This document shows positions 48,220 to 57,097 of a DNA stretch of 64,000 nt, piece after piece; the first letter of the stretch is position 1; every line of letters starts with the position of its first letter. This DNA comes from JAFDWI01 sp964449375. GTDB taxonomy: Bacteria; Actinomycetota; Acidimicrobiia; Acidimicrobiales; Iamiaceae. The notes beneath the pieces are model-generated. The model worked only from the letters and a program-made list of their open reading frames with translations. It searched no databases and was not told the DNA's origin. The translations under genes were made by a program, and so were the position numbers. Location: the NCBI GenBank assembly GCA_964449375.1, contig CAYVAS010000004.1, positions 1-64,000 of the forward strand, given 5' to 3'.

Positions 48220-49004
48220 TGGCCACGCTCACCGTCTCCGGGGCCACCGTCGAGGCCGGCAGGTCCACCATCCTGCAAGACGCCGACCTGACCCTGCACA
48301 GCGGCGAGGTCACGGTCATCATCGGACCCAACGGCGCGGGCAAGTCCACCCTGCTGGCCGTCGCCGCCGGAGAACGGCGGCCCCAGCGGGGCTCGGTCGA
48401 CCTCGACGGCGACGACCTGACGAGCCTGTCGGTCAAGGAGCTGGCCAAGCGGCGCGCGGTCATGCCCCAGGACACCGCGGTGGCCTTTCCCTTCACCGTG
48501 CGCGAGGTCGTGGCGATGGGCCGCACGGTGTGGCACGAATCCGCCGCCACCGCCGACGCGCTGGCGATGGACGCGCTGCAACGCATCGGGCTGGCCTCGT
48601 TCGCCAACCGGACGATCACCACGTTGTCGGGCGGCGAACACCAGCTCATCGCCTTCGCCCGGGTCATCGCCCAGATCACCCCGGTGACCACCGACAGCAT
48701 GGTCCTGCTCGACGAGCCCACCGCCGCCATGGACGTCGCCCACGCCGAGGCGGCCCTGTCGATGGCCCGCGACCTCGCCGACCAGGGCGCCGCGGTGGGA
48801 ATCGTGCTGCACGACCTGGACGCCGCCGCGGCCTACGCCGACCGGCTGGTACTGCTGTCCGAGGGCAGGGTCCGCAGCACCGGGCCGGTGACCGAGGTGT
48901 GCGACGAAGTGCTGCTCAGCGAGGTCTACGCAGCACCCATCGAGGTCTACAACCACAATGGCAATGTGCGGGTCGCGCCCCGCCGGCGACGTCAGCCGGT
49001 GTAG
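48219..49004 (+). CDS. hmuV: Heme ABC transporter ATPase
   Basis: A 261-residue ATPase of the FepC/HmuV type. Walker A is IIGPNGAGKSTLL (from residue 34), the Q-loop is VMPQDTAVAFPF, the signature LSGGEHQLIAFARVIAQI, Walker B MVLLDEPTAAMD and the H-loop IVLHDLD. The VIAQITPVTTDSMVLLDEP insertion between signature and Walker B is usual in HmuV. The ATG overlaps the hmuU stop as TGATG. Its 3' end overlaps the 3' end of the convergent GH5 gene by 13 bases. Confidence 0.95.
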   Translation: MATLTVSGATVEAGRSTILQDADLTLHSGEVTVIIGPNGAGKSTLLAVAAGERRPQRGSVDLDGDDLTSLSVKELAKRRAVMPQDTAVAFPFTVREVVAMGRTVWHESAATADALAMDALQRIGLASFANRTITTLSGGEHQLIAFARVIAQITPVTTDSMVLLDEPTAAMDVAHAEAALSMARDLADQGAAVGIVLHDLDAAAAYADRLVLLSEGRVRSTGPVTEVCDEVLLSEVYAAPIEVYNHNGNVRVAPRRRRQPV

Positions 49005-50581
49005 TCGGGCCGGGCCGCGACCGGCACCGCCGGGACCGGGTCGCCCCCAACCGGATCCTCGGCATCGACCACGGTCGGGCATTCGTCGATGCCCGAGTCG
49101 GCGGGCACCACGCAGACGGCGTGGTCGCCACCGGTGGCGGGGATCGTCACCGACAGGACCCCGGTGGCCGGATCGAAGTGCGACGAGGAACCGCCGCCGT
49201 CGTCGCTGGTGATCACCGCGAAGCCACCCGGGTAGACGCGGGACTCGGGAACGAAGATCTCGGTGGGACCTTCAGCGGTGGAGTCCCGGTAGACGACCCG
49301 CAGCACCCGCCGGTCGAAGTCGAAGGTGCTCGCCGTGGGCGCCCCGGCGACGGCCCGGGCGTAGGGCACGAAGATCTGGCCCACGTTGGGCCGGTCGTGG
49401 CCGGCTTCGTCCACCGAGCAGTAACCACTCCCGAAGCAGAACTCGAAGTGTGACCAGCCCGAGGCCACCGCCTCGAGGGTGGTCAGCGCCTCGCGGACAT
49501 AGGCGTCCATCGAGTTCGCCTCGGGTCGGGCGATGCCCCACTCGCCCACCAGCATCGGCATCGGGTGCTTGTCGACATAGGAGGTGATCGCGCCCGACCA
49601 CGACCCGAAGAAGCCCGGGTCGTAGGAGTAGTCCACCGAGTCCGGATCATAGGTGGAGGTCTCCAGCGACGTGTCGTACATGTGCGGGTAGAACGCGACC
49701 TTCGGCCCGTGCACCGGCCCCATCGCGGTTTCGATTCCCAGCGAGGCGGTGTTGGGCGGCTCGATGAACACCCAGTGGTCCGGGTCCACCGCGGCGATGG
49801 CGTCGGTGAGGCGCTGGTACATGGGGGTGATCTGTTCGCGCTCCACGCGGGCCGCAGCGGTGATGAGGTCCTCACCGGGGCGCATCTCGCCGAAGGGTTC
49901 GTTCATCAGGTCGTACCCCAGCAACGCCGGCTCGTCCTTCACCCGTTCGACCACGTGCAGCCACACGTCGATCTGGGCCTGGCGCAGTCGGGGATCCTCA
50001 TAGAGGTTGTCGAAGGCCCGTTGCACCCCGGGTTGGAGATAGTCCAGGAGCCAGGACTCCTGGGGTTCATAGGGCAACCCGTCGGTCTCGGTCGCCCACG
50101 CCGGCGCCCCCAACGACCCGAACGCTTCGCCGTAGACGTCCTGGTGCATGTCCAGGATCACCCGGATCCCGTGGGCCTCGGCGCGGCGCATGGCGGTGAC
50201 CACGCTGTCCAGGTAGGCCTCGTCGTAGACGCCCTCGGTGGGTTCGAGGAACTGCCAGTAGATGGTCATCCGGTAGTGATCCAGGCCCCGTTCAGCCGCG
50301 GCGGCGAGCATCTCGTCGGTCAACGTGGCCGCCGGGTCGGAGGTCTTGTCGTTGAACCCGTGCAGGGTGAGCGCCCGGCCCTGAGCGTCGGCGATGTAGA
50401 CCCGCCCGTCGGTGCCCGTCGTGGTGCCCCACGCCGACACCGGCCCGAAGGTCTGTTCGTCCACCGGCGGTGCGGCCACCCGCACCTCGGCGTCGGCACC
50501 GGCGCCCTGGGCGGGCACGACGGTGGCGAGGAGGGCCAGGACCGCCACCAGCGCGGTCCGCAACGACAGGAGGGAGGACAC
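48992..50581 (-). CDS. Secreted GH5 glycoside hydrolase, endoglycosylceramidase-like
   Basis: A 529-residue exported (beta/alpha)8 hydrolase. A signal peptide (ALVAVLALLATVVPAQGAGA) is followed by a GH5 barrel. VILDMHQDVYGEAF and GYDLMNEPFGE give the acid/base Glu228, and MLVGEWGIAR gives the nucleophile Glu347. The DMHQD and the C-terminal beta-sandwich (residues 400-520) resemble endoglycoceramidases, so glycolipids or beta-glycans are possible substrates. I start at GTG 50581, which gives a clean signal peptide and sits eight bases after TAGACT; the ATG at 50644 would precede the promoter. Tail-to-tail overlap with hmuV. Confidence 0.87.
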   Translation of the reverse strand: MSSLLSLRTALVAVLALLATVVPAQGAGADAEVRVAAPPVDEQTFGPVSAWGTTTGTDGRVYIADAQGRALTLHGFNDKTSDPAATLTDEMLAAAAERGLDHYRMTIYWQFLEPTEGVYDEAYLDSVVTAMRRAEAHGIRVILDMHQDVYGEAFGSLGAPAWATETDGLPYEPQESWLLDYLQPGVQRAFDNLYEDPRLRQAQIDVWLHVVERVKDEPALLGYDLMNEPFGEMRPGEDLITAAARVEREQITPMYQRLTDAIAAVDPDHWVFIEPPNTASLGIETAMGPVHGPKVAFYPHMYDTSLETSTYDPDSVDYSYDPGFFGSWSGAITSYVDKHPMPMLVGEWGIARPEANSMDAYVREALTTLEAVASGWSHFEFCFGSGYCSVDEAGHDRPNVGQIFVPYARAVAGAPTASTFDFDRRVLRVVYRDSTAEGPTEIFVPESRVYPGGFAVITSDDGGGSSSHFDPATGVLSVTIPATGGDHAVCVVPADSGIDECPTVVDAEDPVGGDPVPAVPVAARPDYTG

Positions 50582-50589
50582 GGCCGGCG

Positions 50590-50595
50590 AGTCTA
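50590..50595 (-). promoter_or_regulatory. -10 hexamer TAGACT of the GH5 gene, leaderless layout
   Basis: On the minus strand TAGACT ends eight bases before the GTG at 50581. Confidence 0.4.
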
Positions 50596-50643
50596 GGGGC
50601 CCCGCCCACCCCGCCGGATCGACCCGGCCCCTCGTGGTCGGCA

Positions 50644-51426
50644 TCACTCGGCGGCCGCGCCACCGTGGCGGCCGGCGCCGTCGGCGAAACGCCGCGCGCC
50701 GGCCTCGGTCTCGCCGCTGAGGATCGTGGCGATGCCGTGGCGGTACTCGTTGTGCAAGGCGTCGGGCTCGTCCAACGACCACTGCTCGAGCACCGAGGCC
50801 CGGTCGCTGCGCAGACACCGCTGCGGCAACGCGGCGAGGTCACCTGCCAGCGAGAGCGCGGTGGTCAACGCCTCGCCGGGGGCACACACCCGGTTGGCCA
50901 GCCCGATGGACCCGGCCTCTTCGCCGTCCACGCCACGGCCGGTGAGGATCAGGTCCATCGCCCGGGACTGCCCGATCAGACGCGGCAGGCGTACGGTGCC
51001 ACCGTCCACCAGTGGCACGCCCCAACGGCGGCAGTACACCCCGAAGACGGCGTCGCGGGCGGCGACCCGCAGGTCGCACCACAGCGCGAGCTCCAACCCG
51101 CCCGCCACCGCGTAGCCCTCCACCGCGGCGATCACCGGCTTGGTCAGGCGCATCCTCGTCGGACCGAGCGGGCCCGGGCCCTCGGCGGTGACCCGGTTGC
51201 CCTCCCGGGTGGCGATCGCCCGGAGGTCCGCGCCGGAACAGAAGTGGCCCCCGGCCCCGGTGAGCACCGCGACCGCCAGGTCGTCGTCGGCTTCGAAGGC
51301 CGCGAAGGCGGCTTCCAGGGCGTCCGCTGTGGGGCGGTCCACCGCGTTGCGGCGGTCCGGACGGTCGATCGTGACGACCTGGATCGGACCGTGGGTCCGC
51401 ACCTGCACCGGGGACGATGCGTTCAC
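50644..51426 (-). CDS. Enoyl-CoA hydratase/isomerase family protein
   Basis: A 260-residue crotonase-fold enzyme. HFCSGADLRAIA and EGYAVAGGLELALWCD give the oxyanion hole and the first catalytic Glu (GLEL). The second Glu position is occupied by basic residues in CRRWGVPLVDGG, a pattern common in EchA-like proteins that are not classical hydratases. It is unlike the crotonase at 40831, which keeps the other acid. The GTG start overlaps the DUF2207 stop as GTGA, so the two are one unit although no functional link is known. Confidence 0.9.
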   Translation of the reverse strand: MNASSPVQVRTHGPIQVVTIDRPDRRNAVDRPTADALEAAFAAFEADDDLAVAVLTGAGGHFCSGADLRAIATREGNRVTAEGPGPLGPTRMRLTKPVIAAVEGYAVAGGLELALWCDLRVAARDAVFGVYCRRWGVPLVDGGTVRLPRLIGQSRAMDLILTGRGVDGEEAGSIGLANRVCAPGEALTTALSLAGDLAALPQRCLRSDRASVLEQWSLDEPDALHNEYRHGIATILSGETEAGARRFADGAGRHGGAAAE

Positions 51427-53174
51427 CAGCTTCCCCCGCCGCCACCTCCGCCACCGCCGCCCACGCCGCCGCCCCCGCCGCCGGACGACGACGGAGAGGT
51501 GCCGGCGGCGACCACCGACGACGACAGGGTCGAGGCCATCGCCACCGTGGTGATGCCCGGGGTGGACGGTTCCAGCCCGGCGTTCTCGACCGCGGTGGTC
51601 CAGTGGTCGACCTCGTCGAGCGCGATCGCCCACGCGGTGTACTCGCGGAGTCGGCCCTGTTCGGCGGCGCGGCGCACGTGCTCGGCCTCCGAGCCGGCGA
51701 GGAACCGGCGGAACGACTCCACCCGGAGCCAGACCGCCGAGCCCGCAGGGGTGCGCACGTACAGTTCCCAGGCCCGTACGAGCAGGGCCAGCGCGGCGCC
51801 GCCGACCAGTGAGCCCACGGCCACGGCCAGCAGGGGAACCATCGAGGTGCGCAGCGACGCGGACGCTCCGGTGAGCAACAGGACACCGGCCACCACGGCG
51901 GCGGCGATTCCTCCCAGGCGGGCCACCGTGACCCGTCGACCGCCCACCGGGTCGGTGAAGCCCGATCCCTCGTACCACTGCTTCATCACCGCGGGCAGGC
52001 TGGTCCACATCGCCGTGAAGTCCTTGTCGTAGGACCCCAGCGTGATCGCGTCCCGACCGGCGAAGGCGACCTCCAGCAACGCCGTGGTCTCGTCGTCGGG
52101 GGCGTCCTCGACCCGCCGCAACACCGGCTCGTCCGGGTCCGATTCGTCCAGGTCGACCTTTCCGTCGATGGCCGCCTCCAGCAGCCAGGCCACCGAGTCC
52201 GCCGACGTGGGGCTCTCGGTTGCGACCACCCCGCCCTGCCAGGGCGACAGCCGGCGGGGTGGGGCGAACTCGATGGTCGCCCACTGGTCCAGGACCGTGT
52301 CGTCGACCCGGATGGCGCCAGGGTGGGCCGGGCTCGGCGGCGAACCGCCGAACGCGGCGTCCGCGGCACCGCCGGTCGAGCCCATGACCCAGTCGCGGCC
52401 GGCTCGGCGCAGCAGGGTCGCCACGACGATGCCCGCGACCACGAACCCGATCAGCGCCACGCCTCCCAGCACCAGCGGGCGCTGGTACCACTCCAGAGGC
52501 GGGGTTGCCGACTCGGCTGCACGGGGCGGTGGCGCCGCAGACAATGCCGCTCCCCGGCTGGCGTACACGGTGATGCCTTCGCCTGAATCGAGCCGGCCGT
52601 GGCTGACCTGCAGGCGACCCGGCACGCTCTGGTGCACCTCGCAGCCACCCACCGACCCCGAGGTGCCCACGTCGCAGGTCGCGTCCTGCCAACGCCACGG
52701 CGCGACAAGGTCGAGCTCGACGGCCTCCACAGGCACCTCCCAGGACGCTCCCACCCCGTCCCAACCGAACGCGCCGTCGCCGAGATCGGCGGTCGTCAAC
52801 GGGTAGGAGATCTCGTAGAGGTGCTCACCGGAGACCTCCCGGTCGGGGTCGCCGATCCGCAGGCGCACCCCGTCTTCTTCTGGAGTGACGTCGAAGCGGG
52901 AGGTGTGGTCGGCGGCGACCCGGATGTCGCCGGACGCCGGGTAGGGCACGTCGGGCAGCACCCGGTAGATGCCGTGACGGTCCTCTGAGAAGTGGTAGCG
53001 GATCGTCTCGGTCACCTGCGCGGTGCCGTCGTCGGCGAAGACGGCCGCGGCCTGGTAGTGACGGACCGATTCGGGCCGGCTCGCAAGGGCGACGATCGCG
53101 ACGACAAGACCCACCCCGACCGCGACGACGCCCAGCACGACCCGGAACCAGAATCGCCGCCGCTGCTTGGTCAC
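51423..53174 (-). CDS. DUF2207 membrane protein with glycine-rich tail
   Basis: A 583-residue membrane protein of the DUF2207 family. An N-terminal membrane segment is followed by an extracytoplasmic beta domain (about residues 35-215, with FADDGTAQVTETIRYHFSED and GIYRVLPDVPYP). A membrane segment lies near residue 240, then a cytoplasmic helical domain and two adjacent segments near 420-465. The C-terminus is a run of Gly residues ending in SW, typical of the family. Function unknown. GTG 53174 lies seven bases after TACTGT. It is co-translated with the crotonase gene. Confidence 0.88.
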   Translation of the reverse strand: MTKQRRRFWFRVVLGVVAVGVGLVVAIVALASRPESVRHYQAAAVFADDGTAQVTETIRYHFSEDRHGIYRVLPDVPYPASGDIRVAADHTSRFDVTPEEDGVRLRIGDPDREVSGEHLYEISYPLTTADLGDGAFGWDGVGASWEVPVEAVELDLVAPWRWQDATCDVGTSGSVGGCEVHQSVPGRLQVSHGRLDSGEGITVYASRGAALSAAPPPRAAESATPPLEWYQRPLVLGGVALIGFVVAGIVVATLLRRAGRDWVMGSTGGAADAAFGGSPPSPAHPGAIRVDDTVLDQWATIEFAPPRRLSPWQGGVVATESPTSADSVAWLLEAAIDGKVDLDESDPDEPVLRRVEDAPDDETTALLEVAFAGRDAITLGSYDKDFTAMWTSLPAVMKQWYEGSGFTDPVGGRRVTVARLGGIAAAVVAGVLLLTGASASLRTSMVPLLAVAVGSLVGGAALALLVRAWELYVRTPAGSAVWLRVESFRRFLAGSEAEHVRRAAEQGRLREYTAWAIALDEVDHWTTAVENAGLEPSTPGITTVAMASTLSSSVVAAGTSPSSSGGGGGGVGGGGGGGGGGSW

Positions 53175-53181
53175 CGGAGCG

Positions 53182-53187
53182 ACAGTA
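53182..53187 (-). promoter_or_regulatory. -10 hexamer TACTGT of the DUF2207 gene
   Basis: On the minus strand TACTGT ends seven bases before the GTG at 53174. Confidence 0.4.
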
Positions 53188-53328
53188 CCGGCTCGGCGAG
53201 CCGGGCGCGGGCGAACGCGGAAGGCGGTCCGAAGGGCCCTGTCCGACCGAAGATCGGACTGCTATCTTGACCCCACGTCCGACCGGCCCGCCTCCGGCGG
53301 CCGACGGTCCCGATCCGAGGAGGGAGCA

Positions 53329-54546
53329 TTGCCGAACGCACGAGTGCCGGCCTCGATGGACCGACGAAGGTTGTTGCAGTACGGGCTGGGGGTGCTGGGA
53401 GCCACCGCCGTTTCGGGAACCGTGCTCTCGAGTTGTGGATCCTCCTCGTCCACGTCGCCCACCACCACGTCGAAAGCTCCACGGCGCGCGGGGATCGCCG
53501 ATTCCGACCTGCTCGAGGCGGCCCGGCGTGACGGGGCCCTGACCACCGCAGCGGTCGGGGTTGCCGACAGCTACTACGCACCGGTGGTCGCGGGGTTCGA
53601 GGACCTCGTCGGTTTCACCGTCGACACCCAGCACCCGACCTATCTGGCCACGTCACAGGTGTTCGACCTGGCCGAGGCCCGGGACCTGGGCGAGCCACCT
53701 CCCTACGACGTCGTCGAGCTCACCCAGTCCACCGCCGACCAGGCGGCGGCCGACGACCTGCTCACCACGCATGTCTCGACGCGCTGGGTCGACATTCCCC
53801 CGGCCTTCAAGGACCCCAACGGCCACTGGTCCGCGTCGTACTTCGGGCTGGTGTCCTTCATCGTCAACACCGACGTCACCGGCGGGTTCCAACCCGGCTC
53901 CTGGGACGAATTGGCGACCTCGGAGGCCACCCCGCAGGGCTCGTTCGCCATGCTGGGCGACCCCCGCACCGGGAGTCCCTTCGAGGGCGGGCTGGGATTG
54001 CTCACGGTAATGTCCGCCGCCATGGCCAACGGAGGCGGCGCCGACGACGTCGAACCGGGCCTGGCGCTGCTGGCCGAACTGGTCGAAAAGGGCATCTTCG
54101 ACCTCGGCGATTCCACCGCCCTGCTGGCACTCCCCGACGACGCCGGCAGCGACGCCACCCCGATCAACGCGCTCTACAGTTTCGACCTGCCCCTGGCCCG
54201 ACACAGCGGATCCCAGACCGGCACCACGGTCGTCGGCACGATTCCCAGCGACGGGGTGGTCGCCGGGTTCTACCCGCAGGCGATTCCCAAGGGCGCGCCC
54301 AACACGGCCGCGGCCCGGTTCTGGATGGAGTACCTGCAGTCCGACGAGGCCGCGGCGTTGTTCCTCGACAACGGCGCGATCCCCACCCGGGCGGGAGCGA
54401 TCCGTGAAGCGGGACCCGACGAACTCCGAGCCGCGCTGCCGCCGCCGTCGGAGACCAACGCGCTGATCCCGTCTCCGGACCAGATCGTCGCCGCCCAGGA
54501 GGTCGTCGACGACAAGTGGGCGGACTACCTTCCAGTGGAGCAGTGA
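53329..54546 (+). CDS. Extracellular solute-binding lipoprotein (Fe(III)/polyamine type), orphan
   Basis: A 405-residue family 1/6 binding protein. A Tat-like signal DRRRLLQYGLGVLGA leads to a lipobox-like TVLSSC (C36). The mature fold reads LTTAAVGVADSYYAPVVAGFED and later IPKGAPNTAAARFWMEYLQS, with DEAAALFLDNGAIPTRAG near the end, as in Fe3+ and spermidine/putrescine binding proteins. GGAGGGA just upstream supports the TTG at 53329; an ATG at 53356 is possible. No permease or ATPase gene follows, so it either uses a distant transporter or acts as a sensor. Carbonic anhydrase follows after 46 bases. Confidence 0.82.
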   Translation: MPNARVPASMDRRRLLQYGLGVLGATAVSGTVLSSCGSSSSTSPTTTSKAPRRAGIADSDLLEAARRDGALTTAAVGVADSYYAPVVAGFEDLVGFTVDTQHPTYLATSQVFDLAEARDLGEPPPYDVVELTQSTADQAAADDLLTTHVSTRWVDIPPAFKDPNGHWSASYFGLVSFIVNTDVTGGFQPGSWDELATSEATPQGSFAMLGDPRTGSPFEGGLGLLTVMSAAMANGGGADDVEPGLALLAELVEKGIFDLGDSTALLALPDDAGSDATPINALYSFDLPLARHSGSQTGTTVVGTIPSDGVVAGFYPQAIPKGAPNTAAARFWMEYLQSDEAAALFLDNGAIPTRAGAIREAGPDELRAALPPPSETNALIPSPDQIVAAQEVVDDKWADYLPVEQ

Positions 54547-54592
54547 GTCGAACCGATCCTCTGGTTCCACCGGAGACACGACGAGGAGTGAC

Positions 54593-55207
54593 ATGATCCA
54601 CCATCGACCGGTGCCGCCGGATGAAGCCCTGGAGCGGCTCCTGTTGGGCAATCGGCGCTTCGCGGCCGGGAACCCGACCATCGCGCCGGTCACCTCCGAG
54701 CGGCGGGCCGAGCTCGTCGAGAACGGCCAACACCCGTACGCGACGGTGCTGGGTTGCGTCGACTCGCGTGCCCCCCTCGAGGTGGTCTTCGACGTGACCG
54801 TCGGTGACATCCTGACCGTGCGGACCGCGGGCCAGGCGCTGTCGGGGTCCGCGCTGGGCAGCGTCGAGTTCGGACCGGTCGCGCTCGGCACCGAACTGGT
54901 CGCCGTGGTCGGCCACTCCCACTGCGGTGCGGTCGCCGCGGCGATCGGGCCCGAGGAACCCGGGGGTGCCCTGGGCGCCCTGGTCGACGAGGTCACCCAC
55001 CGCCTCACCGGTACCGAACGCCACGACCACCAGCTCGCGGTCGAAGCGAACCTCGCCGCCACCGTGGACGAGCTGCGCCGGCTCGACTCGATGGTGTTGC
55101 CCGACGGGCGTCGTCCCGTGATCGTGGGCCTGCTCGACGATCTCGCCTCCGGGCTGGTGTCGGTGACGGACGACGGAGGCCTGGGCATCGACCAGGTGCC
55201 CGCCTGA
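54593..55207 (+). CDS. Beta-class carbonic anhydrase
   Basis: A 204-residue beta-carbonic anhydrase that interconverts CO2 and bicarbonate. Zinc ligands are Cys55 in LGCVDSRAP and His108/Cys111 in GHSHCGAV. The Asp57-Arg59 dyad of CxDSR is intact. No signal peptide, so cytoplasmic. GAGGAG lies five bases before the ATG. It is on the same strand as the solute-binding protein and the Ddn-like gene, with short gaps, and may share their transcript. Confidence 0.94.
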   Translation: MIHHRPVPPDEALERLLLGNRRFAAGNPTIAPVTSERRAELVENGQHPYATVLGCVDSRAPLEVVFDVTVGDILTVRTAGQALSGSALGSVEFGPVALGTELVAVVGHSHCGAVAAAIGPEEPGGALGALVDEVTHRLTGTERHDHQLAVEANLAATVDELRRLDSMVLPDGRRPVIVGLLDDLASGLVSVTDDGGLGIDQVPA

Positions 55208-55223
55208 GGACCGCGGGTCGACG

Positions 55224-55664
55224 ATGCGCTACCCGGACCGTGTGGTCGCAGCCGGCGCCTGGCTGCTGGAACGTGGGCACCGCACCGCGCTTGCGCTCAC
55301 CGGCGGTCGCTGGCCGAAGAAGCTGCTGGGCATGCAGCCGGTGGAGCTGCACACCACCGGTCGAGTCTCGGGACAGCGCCGCTCCACGATGCTCACCGCG
55401 CCGATCTGTGAGGCCGACCGGGTGGTCGTGGTCGCCTCCAAGGGCGGTCACAGCGACCACCCGGACTGGTACAAGAACCTCACCGCCCACCCCGAGGTGG
55501 AACTCACCGTCGGCGACGTGACCCGGCCGATGACCGCCCGGACCGCGACCGCGGAGGAAAAGGCCGAGCTGTGGCCCCGCATCACCGCCGCCTACCGGGG
55601 ATATGAGGGCTACCAGCGCAACACCGACCGCGACATTCCGGTGGTGATCCTCCGCAACCGCTGA
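55224..55664 (+). CDS. Ddn-like deazaflavin (F420)-dependent nitroreductase family protein
   Basis: A 146-residue split-barrel protein of the Ddn/DUF385 family. The core is VELHTTGRVSGQRRSTMLTA, VVVVASKGGHSDHPDWYKNL and VELTVGDVTRPMTARTA, the F420-binding signature of these proteins, with an N-terminal helix that may touch the membrane. Relatives reduce quinones or nitro compounds using F420H2, implying that the organism makes F420. The gene starts 16 bases after the carbonic anhydrase stop. Confidence 0.88.
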   Translation: MRYPDRVVAAGAWLLERGHRTALALTGGRWPKKLLGMQPVELHTTGRVSGQRRSTMLTAPICEADRVVVVASKGGHSDHPDWYKNLTAHPEVELTVGDVTRPMTARTATAEEKAELWPRITAAYRGYEGYQRNTDRDIPVVILRNR

Positions 55665-55735
55665 TCCGGGCGGGGCCCCGCCATCGAGGCGGCCGGAGGC
55701 ACCATCATGGAAGCACCCACCGAAGGGAGCCGGCC

Positions 55736-56419
55736 ATGACCGATCGCGACCCCCGACCCGGTGACACCGCCGCCGGGGACTCCGGAGCGCCCGACGTCGT
55801 CGACGTCGAGGGCCGGACCAGACAGCGGACCGTCACGCTGGTGGTCATCGCCGTGGTGCTGCTCGCCATCGTGGGGGCCGCGCTGGTGCTGGGCAGCGAC
55901 GACGACGGACCCGCAGACGTACCGGTCCCCACGACCGCCGTGGAGCCCCCGGGCGTCACCGGCGAACCCGACCCGGGGTCACCACCGAGCACTCCACAGC
56001 CCGCGGCTCCCGACGAGCTGCCGATCCCGTCGGACGAGGCACGCGCGCAGTGCTCCGGCGGCGCGCCCCCACCACAACCGCTGACGGAGACAGCTCCGGG
56101 CGACACCGGTCCGCTCGTGGACTTCGCGCCCTCCCAGGCGATCGTGTGCATCCACCTCTCGGGCCAACTCACCGACATCCGCGCGCTCTCCGAGGACGCG
56201 GACCTCACACGGATCACCGAGGCGGTCCAGGGACTGGAACCGGTACCCGAGCACATCGCCTGCACGCTGGAGGCCGGCCCAGACGTGGAGCTGGTCCTGC
56301 TCGCCGAGGGACACCGAGCGCGTATCTGGCTGCAACTGTACGGGTGTGGCCTGGCCCATGACGGCGACGGCCGGATCAGGATGGGCGCCAAGTCCCTGGG
56401 ATGGCTGACCGGCGACTGA
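55736..56419 (+). CDS. Single-pass membrane protein, unknown function
   Basis: A 227-residue protein with a short cytoplasmic acidic N-terminus and one membrane segment (TLVVIAVVLLAIVGAALVLG, about residues 33-52). A Pro-rich spacer (60-105) follows. The outer domain of about 120 residues has three or four cysteines (QCSGG, VCIHLSG, ACTLEAG, YGCGL) that could form disulfides. I do not recognise the domain. GAAGGGAG lies about six bases before the ATG. The lipoprotein gene follows on the same strand after 79 bases. Confidence 0.75.
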   Translation: MTDRDPRPGDTAAGDSGAPDVVDVEGRTRQRTVTLVVIAVVLLAIVGAALVLGSDDDGPADVPVPTTAVEPPGVTGEPDPGSPPSTPQPAAPDELPIPSDEARAQCSGGAPPPQPLTETAPGDTGPLVDFAPSQAIVCIHLSGQLTDIRALSEDADLTRITEAVQGLEPVPEHIACTLEAGPDVELVLLAEGHRARIWLQLYGCGLAHDGDGRIRMGAKSLGWLTGD

Positions 56420-56498
56420 TCGGCCGTTCCCCCGGCACCGGTGGGATCGCCGAGGTAGGCTGAGGGTCCCGTCGTCGGAGCTCCCGCGAGGCACGCCC

Positions 56499-57065
56499 AT
56501 GTCGACCCGATCACGATTCGTCGCCCTCGCCGGAGTGCTCGCCGCGACCCTGGTGTTGGCGGGCTGCGGCGCGGCCACCGTGGAGGTGACCGCCAGGACC
56601 GACCCCGCGGACACCACCGCCACATCCGCACCGGCGGCCGCCGACGGCGGAGCCTCGGATGCGGATGCGTTCTGCGCGGCCGCTGCGGACCTGGCGAACG
56701 CCCCGCTGGCGAGCCTCCGAGGACTCGACCTGACCGGATCGGAGGGATCCGGCCCGGACCTGGACGCCATCGAACCCGAGCGCCTGCAGGACGAGCTGGC
56801 CGGGACGATGGACGCGCTCGACGCGGCCCTCGCCGACATGGCGCGCACCGCCCCGCCGGAGATCGCCGACGACATGGCACTGGTGGCCTCCGAGACCACT
56901 GCTTGGTTCGGCGCGCTCGGCGACGCTTCGGGACTCGGCGAGGCGATCACGACGTTGGAGAACCTCGACACCGACGCGCAGGCCCTGGCCGAAGCCACCC
57001 AACGGGTGACGGCCTACACCCTGGAACACTGCGGTTTCGAGGTGACCGGCACCGCCCGGAACTGA
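56499..57065 (+). CDS. Small secreted lipoprotein, unknown function
   Basis: A 188-residue lipoprotein. The signal peptide ends in the lipobox LVLAGC (C22), followed by an Ala/Thr/Asp-rich linker. Residues 60-175 are helical with two cysteines (DAFCAAAADL and LEHCGFEV), a pattern frequent in actinobacterial lipoproteins of unknown role. GCGAGG precedes the ATG by about eight bases and a TAGGCT hexamer lies at 56456-56461, so this transcript has a normal leader. It is convergent with glmM. Confidence 0.75.
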   Translation: MSTRSRFVALAGVLAATLVLAGCGAATVEVTARTDPADTTATSAPAAADGGASDADAFCAAAADLANAPLASLRGLDLTGSEGSGPDLDAIEPERLQDELAGTMDALDAALADMARTAPPEIADDMALVASETTAWFGALGDASGLGEAITTLENLDTDAQALAEATQRVTAYTLEHCGFEVTGTARN

Positions 57066-57067
57066 TC

Positions 57068-57097
57068 CGGCCCCGACCTGGCACAGGTGTCGGGCCG
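57068..57097. terminator. Hairpin between lipoprotein and glmM stops
   Basis: CGGCCCCGACCTG and CAGGTGTCGGGCCG form an imperfect stem with a short GCA loop, exactly filling the gap between two convergent stop codons. Confidence 0.6.

Noticed and set aside
51423..51520. A glycine-run repeat suggesting a frameshift or assembly artefact
   Set aside because: Gly-rich tails ending in SW are typical of DUF2207 proteins and the stop is followed by a well-placed GTGA overlap.
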